From Corallococcus sp. NCRR (GTDB lineage: Bacteria; Myxococcota; Myxococcia; Myxococcales; Myxococcaceae), in assembly GCF_026965535.1 (NCBI RefSeq), contig NZ_CP114039.1:5952001-6016000 (forward strand): DNA of 64,000 nucleotides, read 5' to 3'. Positions within the stretch are counted from its first letter, which is position 1. Every line of letters begins with the position of its first letter. A program made the translations under genes and the position numbers. Shown here one piece after another: positions 47,264-57,051 of the stretch. Below the pieces are notes generated by a model, which did not search any database, was not told where the DNA came from, and saw nothing but the letters and a program-made list of their open reading frames with translations.

Positions 47264-48235
47264 ATGGCTGCTCCCCCATCCCGCAGGCGACAGGCGCCGT
47301 TCCTCATCGGACTCGTGCTCATCCTGGCCGCGCTGCCGGTGGGCTGGTTCGTCTTCCTGCGGGAGCCCCCCGCGCCCTTGCCGCCCCAGGCGCCTCCGCG
47401 CCCCGCCGTCACGCAGGCGGAGGCGAAGAAGGCCGTGGAGCTGGTGCTGAGCTCCTTCGAAGGCACCGTGGAGGTGAGGCACGGCGAGGCCGGGGCCTGG
47501 GAGCCCGCCAGGAAGGACATGCCGCTGCGGCCCACGGACGTGGTGCGCACCGGTCGTGGATCCTGGGCCGTGGTGCTCAACGGTGAGTCCGTGGAGCTGC
47601 GCATGGAGGCCGAGACGGAGGTCTCCGTGGCGGAGCTGTCCGACCAGCTGTCGGAGTTCCTCCTGAACAACGGCATGGCCACCGCCACCGTGCGAGGCCG
47701 GCCCAACGTCCGCCACACCTTCATCCTCAAGGCGAAGAACGGCGACGCGGAGGCCAGCACCTCGCAGGGTACCTTCACCATGAGCAACAACGGCAAGGGC
47801 ACCGTGAGCGTGGGCACGCGCGAGGGCGACGTGAAGCTGACCGGCAAGGAAGGCAAGTACGTCATCGTGCGCGCCGGCCAGCAGTCCATCGTCCGCCCCG
47901 GGCGGGCCCCCACCGAGCCGGCTTCCATCCCCAGCACCGTGTTCCTGAAGATGGATTGGCCCAGGGGCAAGACGCAGCGGAATCAAGAGGTCGCCATCGC
48001 CGGCCGCACGGAGCCGGGCAGCCGCGTGACGGTGAACGGCGCCAGCGTGCTGACGGACGAGGAGGGGAACTTCAAGCTCGGTGTCCCGCTCGAGAAGGGC
48101 AAGAACACCGTCCATGTGAGCGCCGTGGGAGTGGGTGGCGCGCGCCAGGAGGAGAAGCGCGAACTGGTCCTGGATACACGGCCGATTGTCGAGGTCGAGG
48201 ACCCCTGGAAGACCACCGGCGGTTCCACGCCCTGA
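47264..48235 (+). CDS. FecR-like domain protein with N-terminal membrane anchor
   Basis: The 323-residue protein has one N-terminal membrane helix (LIGLVLILAALPVGWFVF), then a Pro-rich linker. A FecR-like beta domain follows (~55-210: EGTVEVRHGEAGAWEPARKD, LRPTDVVRTGRGSWAVV, GTFTMSNNGKGTVSVGTREG). The C-terminal part is an Ig-like or cohesin-like domain (EVAIAGRTEPGSRVTVNG, NFKLGVPLEKGKNTVHV). Free-standing FecR-domain proteins in myxobacteria are periplasmic or surface proteins, not necessarily sigma regulators. It opens the surface part of the 15-kb run and may assemble with the next two products. Confidence 0.85.
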   Translation: MAAPPSRRRQAPFLIGLVLILAALPVGWFVFLREPPAPLPPQAPPRPAVTQAEAKKAVELVLSSFEGTVEVRHGEAGAWEPARKDMPLRPTDVVRTGRGSWAVVLNGESVELRMEAETEVSVAELSDQLSEFLLNNGMATATVRGRPNVRHTFILKAKNGDAEASTSQGTFTMSNNGKGTVSVGTREGDVKLTGKEGKYVIVRAGQQSIVRPGRAPTEPASIPSTVFLKMDWPRGKTQRNQEVAIAGRTEPGSRVTVNGASVLTDEEGNFKLGVPLEKGKNTVHVSAVGVGGARQEEKRELVLDTRPIVEVEDPWKTTGGSTP

Positions 48236-48341
48236 TCCACCGGGCGGGGCCTCGGGTCCTGGGAGAAGAGGCCCACCTCATGGGTGGGCCGGCGGAGCGG
48301 GAGCCTCCCGGGTGACGAAGGGGACCGCCTTCGTGCGGCCC

Positions 48342-48362
48342 ACGGCACCAAAGTGGTGCCGT
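48342..48362 (+). promoter_or_regulatory. Perfect 9-bp hairpin before the Ig-like gene
   Basis: ACGGCACCA and TGGTGCCGT pair perfectly around the loop AAG. It lies 107 bases past the FecR-like stop and 33 bases before the proposed start of the next gene. It could attenuate transcription or be a regulator site. There is no T run. Confidence 0.5.
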
Positions 48363-48394
48363 CCCGGCGGAGGGCCTTGTAGAGTCGGCGAGCC

Positions 48395-50323
48395 CTGGAA
48401 CGTCTCCTGCTCTCCGCGTTGATCTTGGTTTCTGCCCCGGTCTGGGCGGCTTCGCTGGAGCTGCTCGGCCCGGACGCGCCCGTGCCGCCGGAGGGCTTCA
48501 CGGTCGCGGTGGTGCGCCGGGACGCCGGGGGCCAGCCGGTGGCGTTCACCCCCTCCTCCGTGACCGCGGAGGGCGCGGAGCTCAAGCCAGGTCCAGAGGC
48601 GCCGCCGCTGCGGACCTGGGTCGTGGTGCCCAAGGCCCGGTCGCGCGAGGTGGTGGTGCGCGTGAAGGGCGACGGCGAGGAGGTCCAGGGCCGCTACGAC
48701 GTGGGGCCGCCCGCGAGCCGCATGGAGCTGTCGCTAGAGCCCGCGCTGCCGGTGAAGGGGCGCGACACGGAGGCGACGCTCACCGTGAAGCGGCTCCGGC
48801 AGGATGGGACGCCGGATGACAGCGGCGCGCCGCCGGTGCTGCGTGCGAGCACCGGGCAGGTGGAGGGGCTCCAGCGCACGGGGCCGGGCACGTACACCGC
48901 CCGCTACGTGCTGCCGTCCACACGTTTTCCCGAGGCGGCCATCCTCGTCGCGCTGTCCGCGTGGCCCCATCCGCAGTCGGTGCATGGGGCGTATGGGCGG
49001 CTGCTGGTTCCGCTGGCGGCGGCGGTGAACCTGCCCGGCCGGAGTGATCCGGGGGGGCAGGTGTCGCTGGAGGTGGCGGGGACGCGCTTCGGGCCAGCGC
49101 CGGTGGACGCGGCGGGGCGCTTCGTCCTGCCGTTGGTGGTGCCTCCCGGCTACCCGCTGGCCCGCGGAGAGGTGAAGGACGAAACGGGCCACGTGGAGCG
49201 CATCGCCATCGACCTCCAGTTGCCGCCCACGGATGGCCTGGCGTGCGTGCTCAACCCGCAGCGGCTGCCCGCGGACGGCGTGTCCCAGGCCCGGCTCCTG
49301 TGCGCGACGAGTGATCCGAAGGGACAGCCCGTGGCGGATGCGCGCGTCACGGTGAAGGCGAAGTACGGCCGGCTGGACGGGCCCGTTCGCGACACGAACG
49401 GCATGCTGGAGTGGCGCTACACGGCGCCGCGCAAGCTCGCGGCGGATGAGCTCATTGAGGCGGCATGGCCCCAGCGGGGCCCAAGTTCGCGCGAGTCGCT
49501 GCCCATGCAACTGGTGCAGGGCCCGGTGCGCGACGTGACGGTGTCGCTGTCCGAGACGATGGTGCACGCGGGGTCGGTGGCGCGGGTGGTGGTGACGGCG
49601 CGGGACGCGGCCGGGCAGCCCCGGCCGGACGCGAAGGTGGACGTGACCTCTTCCGAGGGGACCGTGGGGCCGGCGGTGGAGTCCCCTCCGGGGACGTTCA
49701 CGGTCCCGTGGACCGCGCCGCGGAACGCGGACCCGGTGAACACGTCCGTGTCGGCGCGCGCGTACGGTCCGCTCGGGACGGAGCCCGCGCGGCTCGGGGT
49801 GTGGCGGGTTCCCTCGGGGCTGGTCGCGGGCGTGGTGGACCTGGCGGGCTGGCCGGTGCCCCGTCAGCCGCTGCGGGTGAACGGCAAGGAGCAGGTGACG
49901 GGGGAAGACGGGACGCTGTTCGTGAGCGGGTGGGCGCCCGGCAAGGTGCGCGTGTCGCACGCCGTGTGGCCGGGGCTGGACGTCACGGTGCACGTGCTGG
50001 GCCCCCAGGGGCCGGTGTTCCCGGAGTCCGCGCCGCTGGTGCCCGCGCCCGTCGTGCAGCGGGTAGAGCTGGCGCCGCCGCTGCCCGTCAACGTGCGCGT
50101 GCGCGTGGAGGGTGCCCTCGTGACGTGCTGGGTGGAGGACCCGCGCGGCCAGGTGCTGAAGGATCGCCCGGTGCACGTCGCCCTGTCCGAGGGTGAGAAG
50201 GGCGATGTGTCCGTGCAGGACGGGCTCACGCGCTTCACCGTGCATGGCGCGAAGGGCCCCGTGAGTGTGTCGGTGGCGGACGTGCGCACCGGCGTGACGG
50301 CGATGGAAGAGGTGCGGCCTTGA
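48395..50323 (+). CDS. Exported protein with Ig/invasin-like repeats
   Basis: The product is ~642 residues. There is no ATG or GTG at the front. Starting at TTG 48419 gives a very short signal, while a CTG at 48395 gives a normal one (ERLLLSALILVSAPVWA, cleaved before ASLEL), so I use 48395. The body is a chain of beta-sandwich domains of invasin/big-1 or carboxypeptidase-regulatory type: DGVSQARLLCATSDPKGQP, VADARVTVKAKYG, VHAGSVARVVVTARDAAGQ, RPDAKVDVTSSEGTV. No catalytic motif is seen. It is likely a periplasmic or surface adhesion/assembly partner of the barrel protein, whose TTG start overlaps its stop (TTGA). Confidence 0.8.
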   Translation: MERLLLSALILVSAPVWAASLELLGPDAPVPPEGFTVAVVRRDAGGQPVAFTPSSVTAEGAELKPGPEAPPLRTWVVVPKARSREVVVRVKGDGEEVQGRYDVGPPASRMELSLEPALPVKGRDTEATLTVKRLRQDGTPDDSGAPPVLRASTGQVEGLQRTGPGTYTARYVLPSTRFPEAAILVALSAWPHPQSVHGAYGRLLVPLAAAVNLPGRSDPGGQVSLEVAGTRFGPAPVDAAGRFVLPLVVPPGYPLARGEVKDETGHVERIAIDLQLPPTDGLACVLNPQRLPADGVSQARLLCATSDPKGQPVADARVTVKAKYGRLDGPVRDTNGMLEWRYTAPRKLAADELIEAAWPQRGPSSRESLPMQLVQGPVRDVTVSLSETMVHAGSVARVVVTARDAAGQPRPDAKVDVTSSEGTVGPAVESPPGTFTVPWTAPRNADPVNTSVSARAYGPLGTEPARLGVWRVPSGLVAGVVDLAGWPVPRQPLRVNGKEQVTGEDGTLFVSGWAPGKVRVSHAVWPGLDVTVHVLGPQGPVFPESAPLVPAPVVQRVELAPPLPVNVRVRVEGALVTCWVEDPRGQVLKDRPVHVALSEGEKGDVSVQDGLTRFTVHGAKGPVSVSVADVRTGVTAMEEVRP

Positions 50324-53300
50324 AGGCCAGGGCGTGGCGGAGGGCCTCGCTGCCGGGCTCGACCGCGGGCGTCTTGCTCGCGCTGCTCCTGCTGTCGACC
50401 GTGGCGTCCGCGCAGTCGCTGTCCGCGGATCTACCGACGCAGGCGTCGACCATCGCCGGGCGCGTCTGCGTGGACGTGGACGGAGATGGGCTCTGTGGAC
50501 CCGACGAGCCCGGGCTCTCGGACGTGCGCCTGGTGCTGGCCACCGGCCGCGAGGTGCGCACCGATGCCTTCGGCCGCTACCACCTCACCGGCGTGGACTC
50601 GCGCGTGCCGGACCTCACCGGCGGCCCGCACCTGCGCCCCGGCCGCCATGCGCTGAAGGTGGATCCGCGCAGCCTGCCGGTGTCCAGCCAGGTGGTGCCC
50701 CGCGTCGCGACGGTGGAGGTGCCCTGGGGCGCCGCCGCCCTCCAGGACTTCGCCGTGCGGACGCCGCCCACGCGCCCCCACGCGGCCATGACCTCCGCCC
50801 CGGGCCGGCCTCCCGAGGCGCGCGCCGCCGACCACGGCAACCTGCGCTTCCTCATCAGCGGCCAGGCCTCTCCCGGAGACCGGGTCCGCGCGGGCGACGT
50901 GGACGCCACCGTGGACGACTCCGGCGCGTGGCTCGCGAGCGTGCTGCTGCATCCGGCCCGGGACAACGTCATCGCCATCACCACCACCTCGCCCGATGGC
51001 GCGGTGGTGTTCACCCAGCAGTCCTTCGACGTGGTCCGGCGCGGTGAGCACGGCTTCATCGTCATCCCTCGCGAGAAGGTGCGCGTGGGCGCCGTGCACG
51101 GGCTGTCCCCGAGCTCCCCCCTGCCCACGGGAGACACCTTCCTGCGTCTGGAGGTGGCCCCCGGCACCCGGGTGACGGCCCCGGACGCCCAGCTCGTCGC
51201 GGGCCCTGATGGCGAGGTCCGCCTGCCCGTGCGGCTCGTGTCGGGACGCAACACGGTCCCCATTTCGATGGCCCCGCCACAGCGGCCCCCGATCGCCGTG
51301 TCCGTGACGGTCGAAGCGCGTGCCTGGCCCTTCGTCGTGGGCCTGCTCGACGTGGAGGCCAGCCTCGCGCCGGCCGGCGGAGGCTTCCGGCTGCGAGGCC
51401 GCGGCGCCCTCCACGGTGAGGCCTGGCTGGGCCCCGTGCAGGTGGTGGGCGAGCTGGACCTGACCGACACCGACCTGCGTCAGTTGGACGACGCGCCGCT
51501 CGCGGACTGGCTGCGTCCCCGGAGGCCCGAGCACTTCGACCGCTGGCCCGACCCCGACCTCGCCCCGGCGGAGTGGGGTGACAACTCCGTGTCCCTCACG
51601 CCCAACCCCACGGAGGGGCGCCTGCGCCTGGAAGCGCGGCATGAGCAGTACGGCCGCGCGGGCTTCGGCACCTACCGCGCGCTCCTGCAGGACCGCGAGG
51701 TGGGCCGCTACCACCGCCCGCTCTTCGGCCCCTACGCGGAGCTGCGTGAGCAGCTGGGCCCCGTGAGCGTGGGGTTGGACGCGTTCGCGGGCGGGCTGGT
51801 GGACCCCACGCGCGGCCTGGCCGCGACGCCCGCGCACGAGGAGCTGCGGGCCACGGGCGGCAGCCTCTACTACCTGGGCGGCGGCACCGTGGCGGAGGGC
51901 TCCGAGCTGGTGCGCGTGGAGGTGCGCGACGGCGTCACCGGCCTGCCGCTGGGCGAGCAGCACCTCATCCGGGGCCGCGACTACGACATCGACTACCTCG
52001 CGGGCCGCATCCTCCTCGCGCGCCCGCTGTCGTTCCTCGCCGGCGCGTCGTTCCTGCGCACGGACGCGCTCACCGAGGCGCCGGAGCCGGTGCTCGTGGT
52101 GGACTACGCGGTGCTGCACACGGGCGACCCGCGCGACTCGGTGGGCGGCGAGGCCTGGGCGCGCTGGCGCGACTCCACCGTCGGCCTGGCCGCCGTGCGC
52201 GAGCGCAGGCTGGGGGCGCCCTTCCAGCTCTTGTCGGGGCGGGGGCAGACGGAGCTGTGGGGCTACTCGCTCCTCGCGGAGGCCGCGAGCAGCCGGGGGC
52301 TCGCGGTGGAGTCCTCCGTGTTCGGCGTGTCGGACGATGGTGGCCTGTCCTTCCTCCGTCCGGTGGGCACGCAGGATGACCACGGCGGCGCGGTGACCCT
52401 GCGCGTGAGCGGCCCTGGAGTCCTGGGACCTGGCCACGGCGGCTCCGTGGCGGCCGTGTGGCGCGAGCGCTCCAAGGGCTTCTCCGACGGCGCGCACCTG
52501 GATGTCGCCCGCTTCCGCCAGCTGTCCCTGCGCGTCACGCAGCCCGTGGGCCCGTTGGCGCTCACGCTCCTGGGCGACGAGCGCCGCTCGGCGGATCCGC
52601 GCCTGCCCTTCGAGGACACGCCCTTCGGTGCCCGCACGCTGGGCGCCGCCCTGGCCTATGCGCATGACGAAGGAACCGTGCGCCTGGAGCTGCGCGACAG
52701 CTGGCTGCGCGCCACGGAGGTGCCCGGCGAGGGCGCCGCGCGCGAAGGCGGCCGGACGTCCCTCGGCGTCTCGGTGTCCCGCATGCTGACGTCCCGCCTC
52801 ACCGTGTCCGCGGCGCACCGGCAGCGGCTGCACGAGCGCGGCTCGGGCTTGGGCCGGATGAACGACACGTTCACCTCCGCGGGCGTGGACGTGAACCTGG
52901 ACAGCGACACGTCCGTGGGCGTGAAGGGCGGCTGGGGGCCGGAGCTGGGTCCGCAGGTCTGGCTGGACGCGCGCGCGCGGCGCGGCAATGAGACCTACTA
53001 CGGCGGTTACTCCGTGGACGTGGACGGGCCGGACTTCGGCCTGGGCCGCGCGGTGACGGGGGCTCGCACGGAGATGGGGGACGGCACCACCCTGTTCGTG
53101 GAGGACGTGAGCGCGCACGACGCGATTTCGATCCGCCAGGCCCGCGCCGTGGGCTTCCAGTACGCGGTGGGCCAGAGCGGCCTCAACGTGGGGGCCCGCT
53201 ACGAGCGCGGCGTGCGCCATCCGCTGGACATCCAGAGCGACCTCACGCGCGACGTGGCCAGCGTGTCCGCGCAGTGGCTGCGCGAGCGCTTCCGCGCGGA

Positions 53301-53955
53301 CGTGCGCGCCGAGCTGCGCCACGAGGAGGGCACCCCCGCGCGCGGCGCCTCCGGCCCGGTGGACCGCACCCAGGTGGTGCTGGCGCTGGCCGCGGAGGGC
53401 CAGCTGATGAAGGACGTGACGGCCTCCGGACGGCTGGACTTCGCGCACACGGCGGGCCGCGATGGGCTGGAGGCCCGGTTCGCGGAAGGGTTCGCGGCGC
53501 TCGTCTGGCGGCCCGGTCCCTGGCTGGTGGTGGCCCGGTACGGCCTCACGCGCGAGCTGTCCCCGGGCGCCCGCTTCGCCTTCGGGGACCGGGTGCTCCA
53601 GACGGTGTCGCTGATGCCGGCGGTGCGGCTGGGCGAGCGGTTCTCCGTGGCCTCCGGCCTGCACGTCGGACGCTCCAGCCTGGGCGACTCCTCGCGCTGG
53701 GTGTGGACGGGCACGCTGCGGCCCTCGGTGCGGCTGCTGGGGGCAGTTGAGGTCGCGGTGGAGGCGGCCCGGCGCACCTCCGCGGCGGACGGCCAGGGAT
53801 TGACGGCGCTCCGGCCGGAGGTGGCTTACCGGCTGGACGAGCGCCTGCGGGTGGCCCTGGGGTACACGGTCCTGGGCTTCAGCGGCTTGGGTCTGGAGGC
53901 CGAATCGGACAATGCTCCGGATCGCCTCTATCTCCGGGCGGAAGTGGCCTGGTAG
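50320..53955 (+). CDS. Large outer-membrane beta-barrel protein with N-terminal SdrD-B-like domain
   Basis: The 1211-residue protein begins at TTG overlapping the previous stop and has a signal peptide (STAGVLLALLLLSTVASAQ). Residues ~45-130 form an SdrD-B-like fold (GRVCVDVDGDGLCGPDEPGLSDVRLVL, with a DxDxDG calcium-type loop). Residues ~165-350 are Ig-like. From ~370 to the end the sequence is a long run of amphipathic strands with Arg/Gly-rich turns (RLRLEARHEQYGRAGFGTYR, YDIDYLAGRILLARPLSFL, FQYAVGQSGLNVGARYERG), ending ...LYLRAEVAW with a terminal Trp. This is a large barrel, perhaps 20 or more strands. It may be a secretion or adhesion pore for its operon partners. I see no TonB box. 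Confidence 0.8.
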   Translation: MKARAWRRASLPGSTAGVLLALLLLSTVASAQSLSADLPTQASTIAGRVCVDVDGDGLCGPDEPGLSDVRLVLATGREVRTDAFGRYHLTGVDSRVPDLTGGPHLRPGRHALKVDPRSLPVSSQVVPRVATVEVPWGAAALQDFAVRTPPTRPHAAMTSAPGRPPEARAADHGNLRFLISGQASPGDRVRAGDVDATVDDSGAWLASVLLHPARDNVIAITTTSPDGAVVFTQQSFDVVRRGEHGFIVIPREKVRVGAVHGLSPSSPLPTGDTFLRLEVAPGTRVTAPDAQLVAGPDGEVRLPVRLVSGRNTVPISMAPPQRPPIAVSVTVEARAWPFVVGLLDVEASLAPAGGGFRLRGRGALHGEAWLGPVQVVGELDLTDTDLRQLDDAPLADWLRPRRPEHFDRWPDPDLAPAEWGDNSVSLTPNPTEGRLRLEARHEQYGRAGFGTYRALLQDREVGRYHRPLFGPYAELREQLGPVSVGLDAFAGGLVDPTRGLAATPAHEELRATGGSLYYLGGGTVAEGSELVRVEVRDGVTGLPLGEQHLIRGRDYDIDYLAGRILLARPLSFLAGASFLRTDALTEAPEPVLVVDYAVLHTGDPRDSVGGEAWARWRDSTVGLAAVRERRLGAPFQLLSGRGQTELWGYSLLAEAASSRGLAVESSVFGVSDDGGLSFLRPVGTQDDHGGAVTLRVSGPGVLGPGHGGSVAAVWRERSKGFSDGAHLDVARFRQLSLRVTQPVGPLALTLLGDERRSADPRLPFEDTPFGARTLGAALAYAHDEGTVRLELRDSWLRATEVPGEGAAREGGRTSLGVSVSRMLTSRLTVSAAHRQRLHERGSGLGRMNDTFTSAGVDVNLDSDTSVGVKGGWGPELGPQVWLDARARRGNETYYGGYSVDVDGPDFGLGRAVTGARTEMGDGTTLFVEDVSAHDAISIRQARAVGFQYAVGQSGLNVGARYERGVRHPLDIQSDLTRDVASVSAQWLRERFRADVRAELRHEEGTPARGASGPVDRTQVVLALAAEGQLMKDVTASGRLDFAHTAGRDGLEARFAEGFAALVWRPGPWLVVARYGLTRELSPGARFAFGDRVLQTVSLMPAVRLGERFSVASGLHVGRSSLGDSSRWVWTGTLRPSVRLLGAVEVAVEAARRTSAADGQGLTALRPEVAYRLDERLRVALGYTVLGFSGLGLEAESDNAPDRLYLRAEVAW

Positions 53956-53970
53956 GCGCCGGGCAGAGGG

Positions 53971-56900
53971 ATGACGAACGTGCGAGCCGGATGGATCCTC
54001 CTGGGACTGGGGCTGTGCGCGGGCGTCGCCCATGCGGGTTGGACGAACGTGGAGACCCAGAGCGCACCGAAGGACGTGGCCGTCTTCCGTCCCGGCTTCT
54101 TCGCCGTCGCGACCGACACGCAGTTGTACGTGTCGCGGGATGACGTCGTGACGACCCTCAACATGGGCACGGCGGGCAGCTTCCTGAGTGGGTCCACCTG
54201 CGTGGTGGGCATCCGCACGGACGGGACGCTCCAGAGCGTGAACAACTGCTCGCCCGCGGACAACGGCAAGCACCTCTTCCCCGATGACGGCGGTGAGTAC
54301 GAGGTGAAGGCCGTGCGCGTCACGGCGGATGGGGGCGTGGGGTACGCGGTCGCCGCCGAGCGACCCTTGATGACCCCGCAGTTCCGGACCTCGCTCCTCC
54401 CCAAGGAGGGCACGGCGGAGTGGGGCACCCTGACGCCCCCGCTGCCGGGTCTGAACGCCCAGCCGCACCTCGCGGTGTTACCCCCGCAGGCGGATGGCCT
54501 GCCGCACGCGCTCTTCTCCGTGTCCGCGGAGAAGGCCAACTTCCTCTGGTACCGGGGCACGACCGGAGTGGCCTACGTGGCCACGGGCATCACCCCTCCG
54601 AAGTGGGCCCACGCCGTGGTGCTGCTGCCGGGCGTGACGCCGGACCAGCCGCTCGCGTTCTTCGGCAACGACACGGGCCTGTTCCGAGGGACCCTGGGCG
54701 TCTCGACCTATCCCTTCGAGCCCATCCCGCTGGCGCCCGGTTCCGTCGACGCGCTCGCGCTCGATGTCTCGAGCGGCTCCAGCGCGGGGACAGGCTTCGG
54801 GCTGCTGCTCCTCAAGCAGTCGGACGGCCAGGTGGTGGCGTACAGCGCGGAGCCGGTGGTTCCGCCCGCGCTTCCAGGAACGCTCTGGCGGCGGAGTCAG
54901 TCCTTTCCCAAAGGCATCACCCAGGCCCCGGTGCAGCTGTCCTGTGCTGATGCGTCCTACTGCGTCGCCATCCTCTACGGCTCCGCGCAGAACGTCTTCA
55001 TCTACAAGAACGAAAGCCCGCCCGACGTGAGCGGGCTCCTGGACATCAGTGTGGATGAGGGCACGAAACAGAGCGTGGATCTCGCGCTGAGCGACCCGGA
55101 CGGTGACGCCGTACGGCTTTCCGCCACCTTGCGCGCCGGCAGTCCCATCACCGTCGAGCAGGCGCCGCTCGATTCGCGCGAGGCCAGTGGGCTCAAGCTG
55201 ACGCTCACCGCGCCCTCGGGCATCTGCGCATCCCAGACGTCCTGGCTGGACGTGGTGGCGTCCGACGGCCTGCGCGTGCATGACACGCAGAAGGCGGTGA
55301 AGTTGGTGCTGAACCACACGCTCAAGCCTGGCGCGCCCCAGGTGGATGCGACGGCCAACGACTTCTTCATGGGAGGGTCCTCCGGCACCTTCACCGCCAC
55401 GCGGGGCACCACGGGCTGCGAGCCCGTCAGCTACACCTGGACGGTGCCCCCCGCGGCACCCGGGCTCGACGTGAAGGAGGCCGTCGCCACGTTCACGCCC
55501 CCGTCCTCGCAGGCGGAGCGCTGCAAGCCGGGGACGGCCGCCTACAACTACGCGGTGACCGCGAACGACGGGACCCTGGACTCCCCGGCAACGAGCGTCC
55601 CGGTGCGGCTCCACCCATGGGGCCCCCCCGAGGCGCCGTTCACCAGCGCCTCGCGTGACGTCTTCTCCGGCGCGGCCTTGCTTCCCCAGGCGAGCCACGT
55701 GTGCGGGGGCACTCCCGGAACGCCAGGACTGCCGCCGGTGTCGACGTTCTGGTCGGTCCTGGAGAATCCCTCGAACGTGTCGGTGACGGCCCTCCAGGGC
55801 AACGACCAGCGTCCCGTGGGCCAGGACCCCGTCGAGGGCAACTCCGTCCTGCTCGCCGGGGGGACGTGCGCGGAGCCCCTGAGTTTGAAGCTGCGCGCCT
55901 TCAACCGCATCACCGTGGACGGCTTCGTCCTCGACAGCCCCTCCTCCGACGTGGAGGTCTCGGTGAAGCCGCGCTGGGTGCCCCTGGAATCGGTGAAGAC
56001 CCTGGTGGACCTGGAGCCGGCGGAGGAGCGCGTGCTGCGCGGCCACGTGAAGACGGATCCGCCGCTCAACTGCACGGGCATGCGTCCCCTCTCCACGGTG
56101 GTGACGCTGGAGGACCGGGACGACCCCAGCCAGGTGTTCGACACGTGGACGGCCACCGGAGGCGGAGGCGACTTCGCGCTGGACCTGCCTCCCATGTGCG
56201 GCAGCGCCAACTACACCGTGCGCGCGCGCGTTCACGAGGGCGGCGTCGTGGCGCCAGAGGCGACCCGGGACTTTCCCCGGCAGGCGCGTGACGTGGTGCT
56301 GGGCGAGCTGAGCGGTGAGCTCGTCGCCACCTGCGGCGAGGGTGCCCGGGGCACGCTGCGCCAGACGATTCCGGAAGGGGCCTGCTCGGCGGTGGACCTG
56401 AAGTGGGCACAGGACGGCGGGCCGGCGATGGCGTCGCTCGTCGGCCAGGGGGACTCGGTGTCGCTGGCCACGGTGGACACGCAGCTGGAGTCCCTGGTGG
56501 GCGAGTTCGTCACCCTGGACGTGTCGGCCACGGGCGAGGGCGCCAGCGGGGCGGCGCGCGAGCACGCGGTGCGCATTGGCGCGCGGCCCTTCGTGAGGGT
56601 GGCGCGGCGCACGGAGACGGGGGAGGGCGTCAACTCCGGCCAGGTGGGCGTCACGGTGACGCTGCGCAACGACACCGCCTGCGACGTGAGCTCCCTCCAC
56701 TACCGGGAGACCGTCACCGGCGCGCAGATGGTGCCCCAGAGCGTGACGTTGAATGGCCAGCCGGTGACGCCGGTGGAGGCGTCCGCGCGGCACTTCGAGG
56801 TGGCGCCGGTGCCGCTGCCCGCGGGCGCGACCGCGACGCTCACGTACGTGGTGCGCACGGCGCTCCTGGCTCCGCCGAAGTACTCGGGCACGGCGTCGCT

Positions 56901-57051
56901 GCGCGAGGTCGCCGTGTCGCACGCGGAGCCGCCGCCGGACTCCACGTCGGGATGCGGGTGCTCCGGCGGGGGCTCGGGCGTGACGGCGTTCGGGCTGGGC
57001 GCGCTGGCGTGGGCCGCGCGGCGCCGGCGGGGCGTCAGAGCCCGAAGCTGA
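53971..57051 (+). CDS. MYXO-CTERM surface protein, cell-surface anchored
   Basis: The 1026-residue protein has a signal peptide (AGWILLGLGLCAGVAHAGW) and ends with a MYXO-CTERM sorting signal: GCGCSGG, a hydrophobic helix (VTAFGLGALAWAA) and RRRRGVRARS. Such proteins are processed by myxosortase and shown on the cell surface, as TraA is. Residues ~30-340 look like a beta-propeller-type or sugar-binding region. From ~345 there are cadherin/Ig-like repeats (ISVDEGTKQSVDLALSDPDGD, YAVTANDGTLDSPATSV) and near the end a DUF11-like repeat (TLRNDTACDVSSLHYRETV). A GTG at 53980 has better ribosome-site spacing than the ATG at 53971. It overlaps the convergent gene by 17 bases at the 3' end. Confidence 0.87.
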   Translation: MTNVRAGWILLGLGLCAGVAHAGWTNVETQSAPKDVAVFRPGFFAVATDTQLYVSRDDVVTTLNMGTAGSFLSGSTCVVGIRTDGTLQSVNNCSPADNGKHLFPDDGGEYEVKAVRVTADGGVGYAVAAERPLMTPQFRTSLLPKEGTAEWGTLTPPLPGLNAQPHLAVLPPQADGLPHALFSVSAEKANFLWYRGTTGVAYVATGITPPKWAHAVVLLPGVTPDQPLAFFGNDTGLFRGTLGVSTYPFEPIPLAPGSVDALALDVSSGSSAGTGFGLLLLKQSDGQVVAYSAEPVVPPALPGTLWRRSQSFPKGITQAPVQLSCADASYCVAILYGSAQNVFIYKNESPPDVSGLLDISVDEGTKQSVDLALSDPDGDAVRLSATLRAGSPITVEQAPLDSREASGLKLTLTAPSGICASQTSWLDVVASDGLRVHDTQKAVKLVLNHTLKPGAPQVDATANDFFMGGSSGTFTATRGTTGCEPVSYTWTVPPAAPGLDVKEAVATFTPPSSQAERCKPGTAAYNYAVTANDGTLDSPATSVPVRLHPWGPPEAPFTSASRDVFSGAALLPQASHVCGGTPGTPGLPPVSTFWSVLENPSNVSVTALQGNDQRPVGQDPVEGNSVLLAGGTCAEPLSLKLRAFNRITVDGFVLDSPSSDVEVSVKPRWVPLESVKTLVDLEPAEERVLRGHVKTDPPLNCTGMRPLSTVVTLEDRDDPSQVFDTWTATGGGGDFALDLPPMCGSANYTVRARVHEGGVVAPEATRDFPRQARDVVLGELSGELVATCGEGARGTLRQTIPEGACSAVDLKWAQDGGPAMASLVGQGDSVSLATVDTQLESLVGEFVTLDVSATGEGASGAAREHAVRIGARPFVRVARRTETGEGVNSGQVGVTVTLRNDTACDVSSLHYRETVTGAQMVPQSVTLNGQPVTPVEASARHFEVAPVPLPAGATATLTYVVRTALLAPPKYSGTASLREVAVSHAEPPPDSTSGCGCSGGGSGVTAFGLGALAWAARRRRGVRARS

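Noticed and set aside
50431-54468. 1345-codon open frame antisense to the barrel gene
   Set aside because: Mirror of strong third-position GC bias; no domain, signal or start context.
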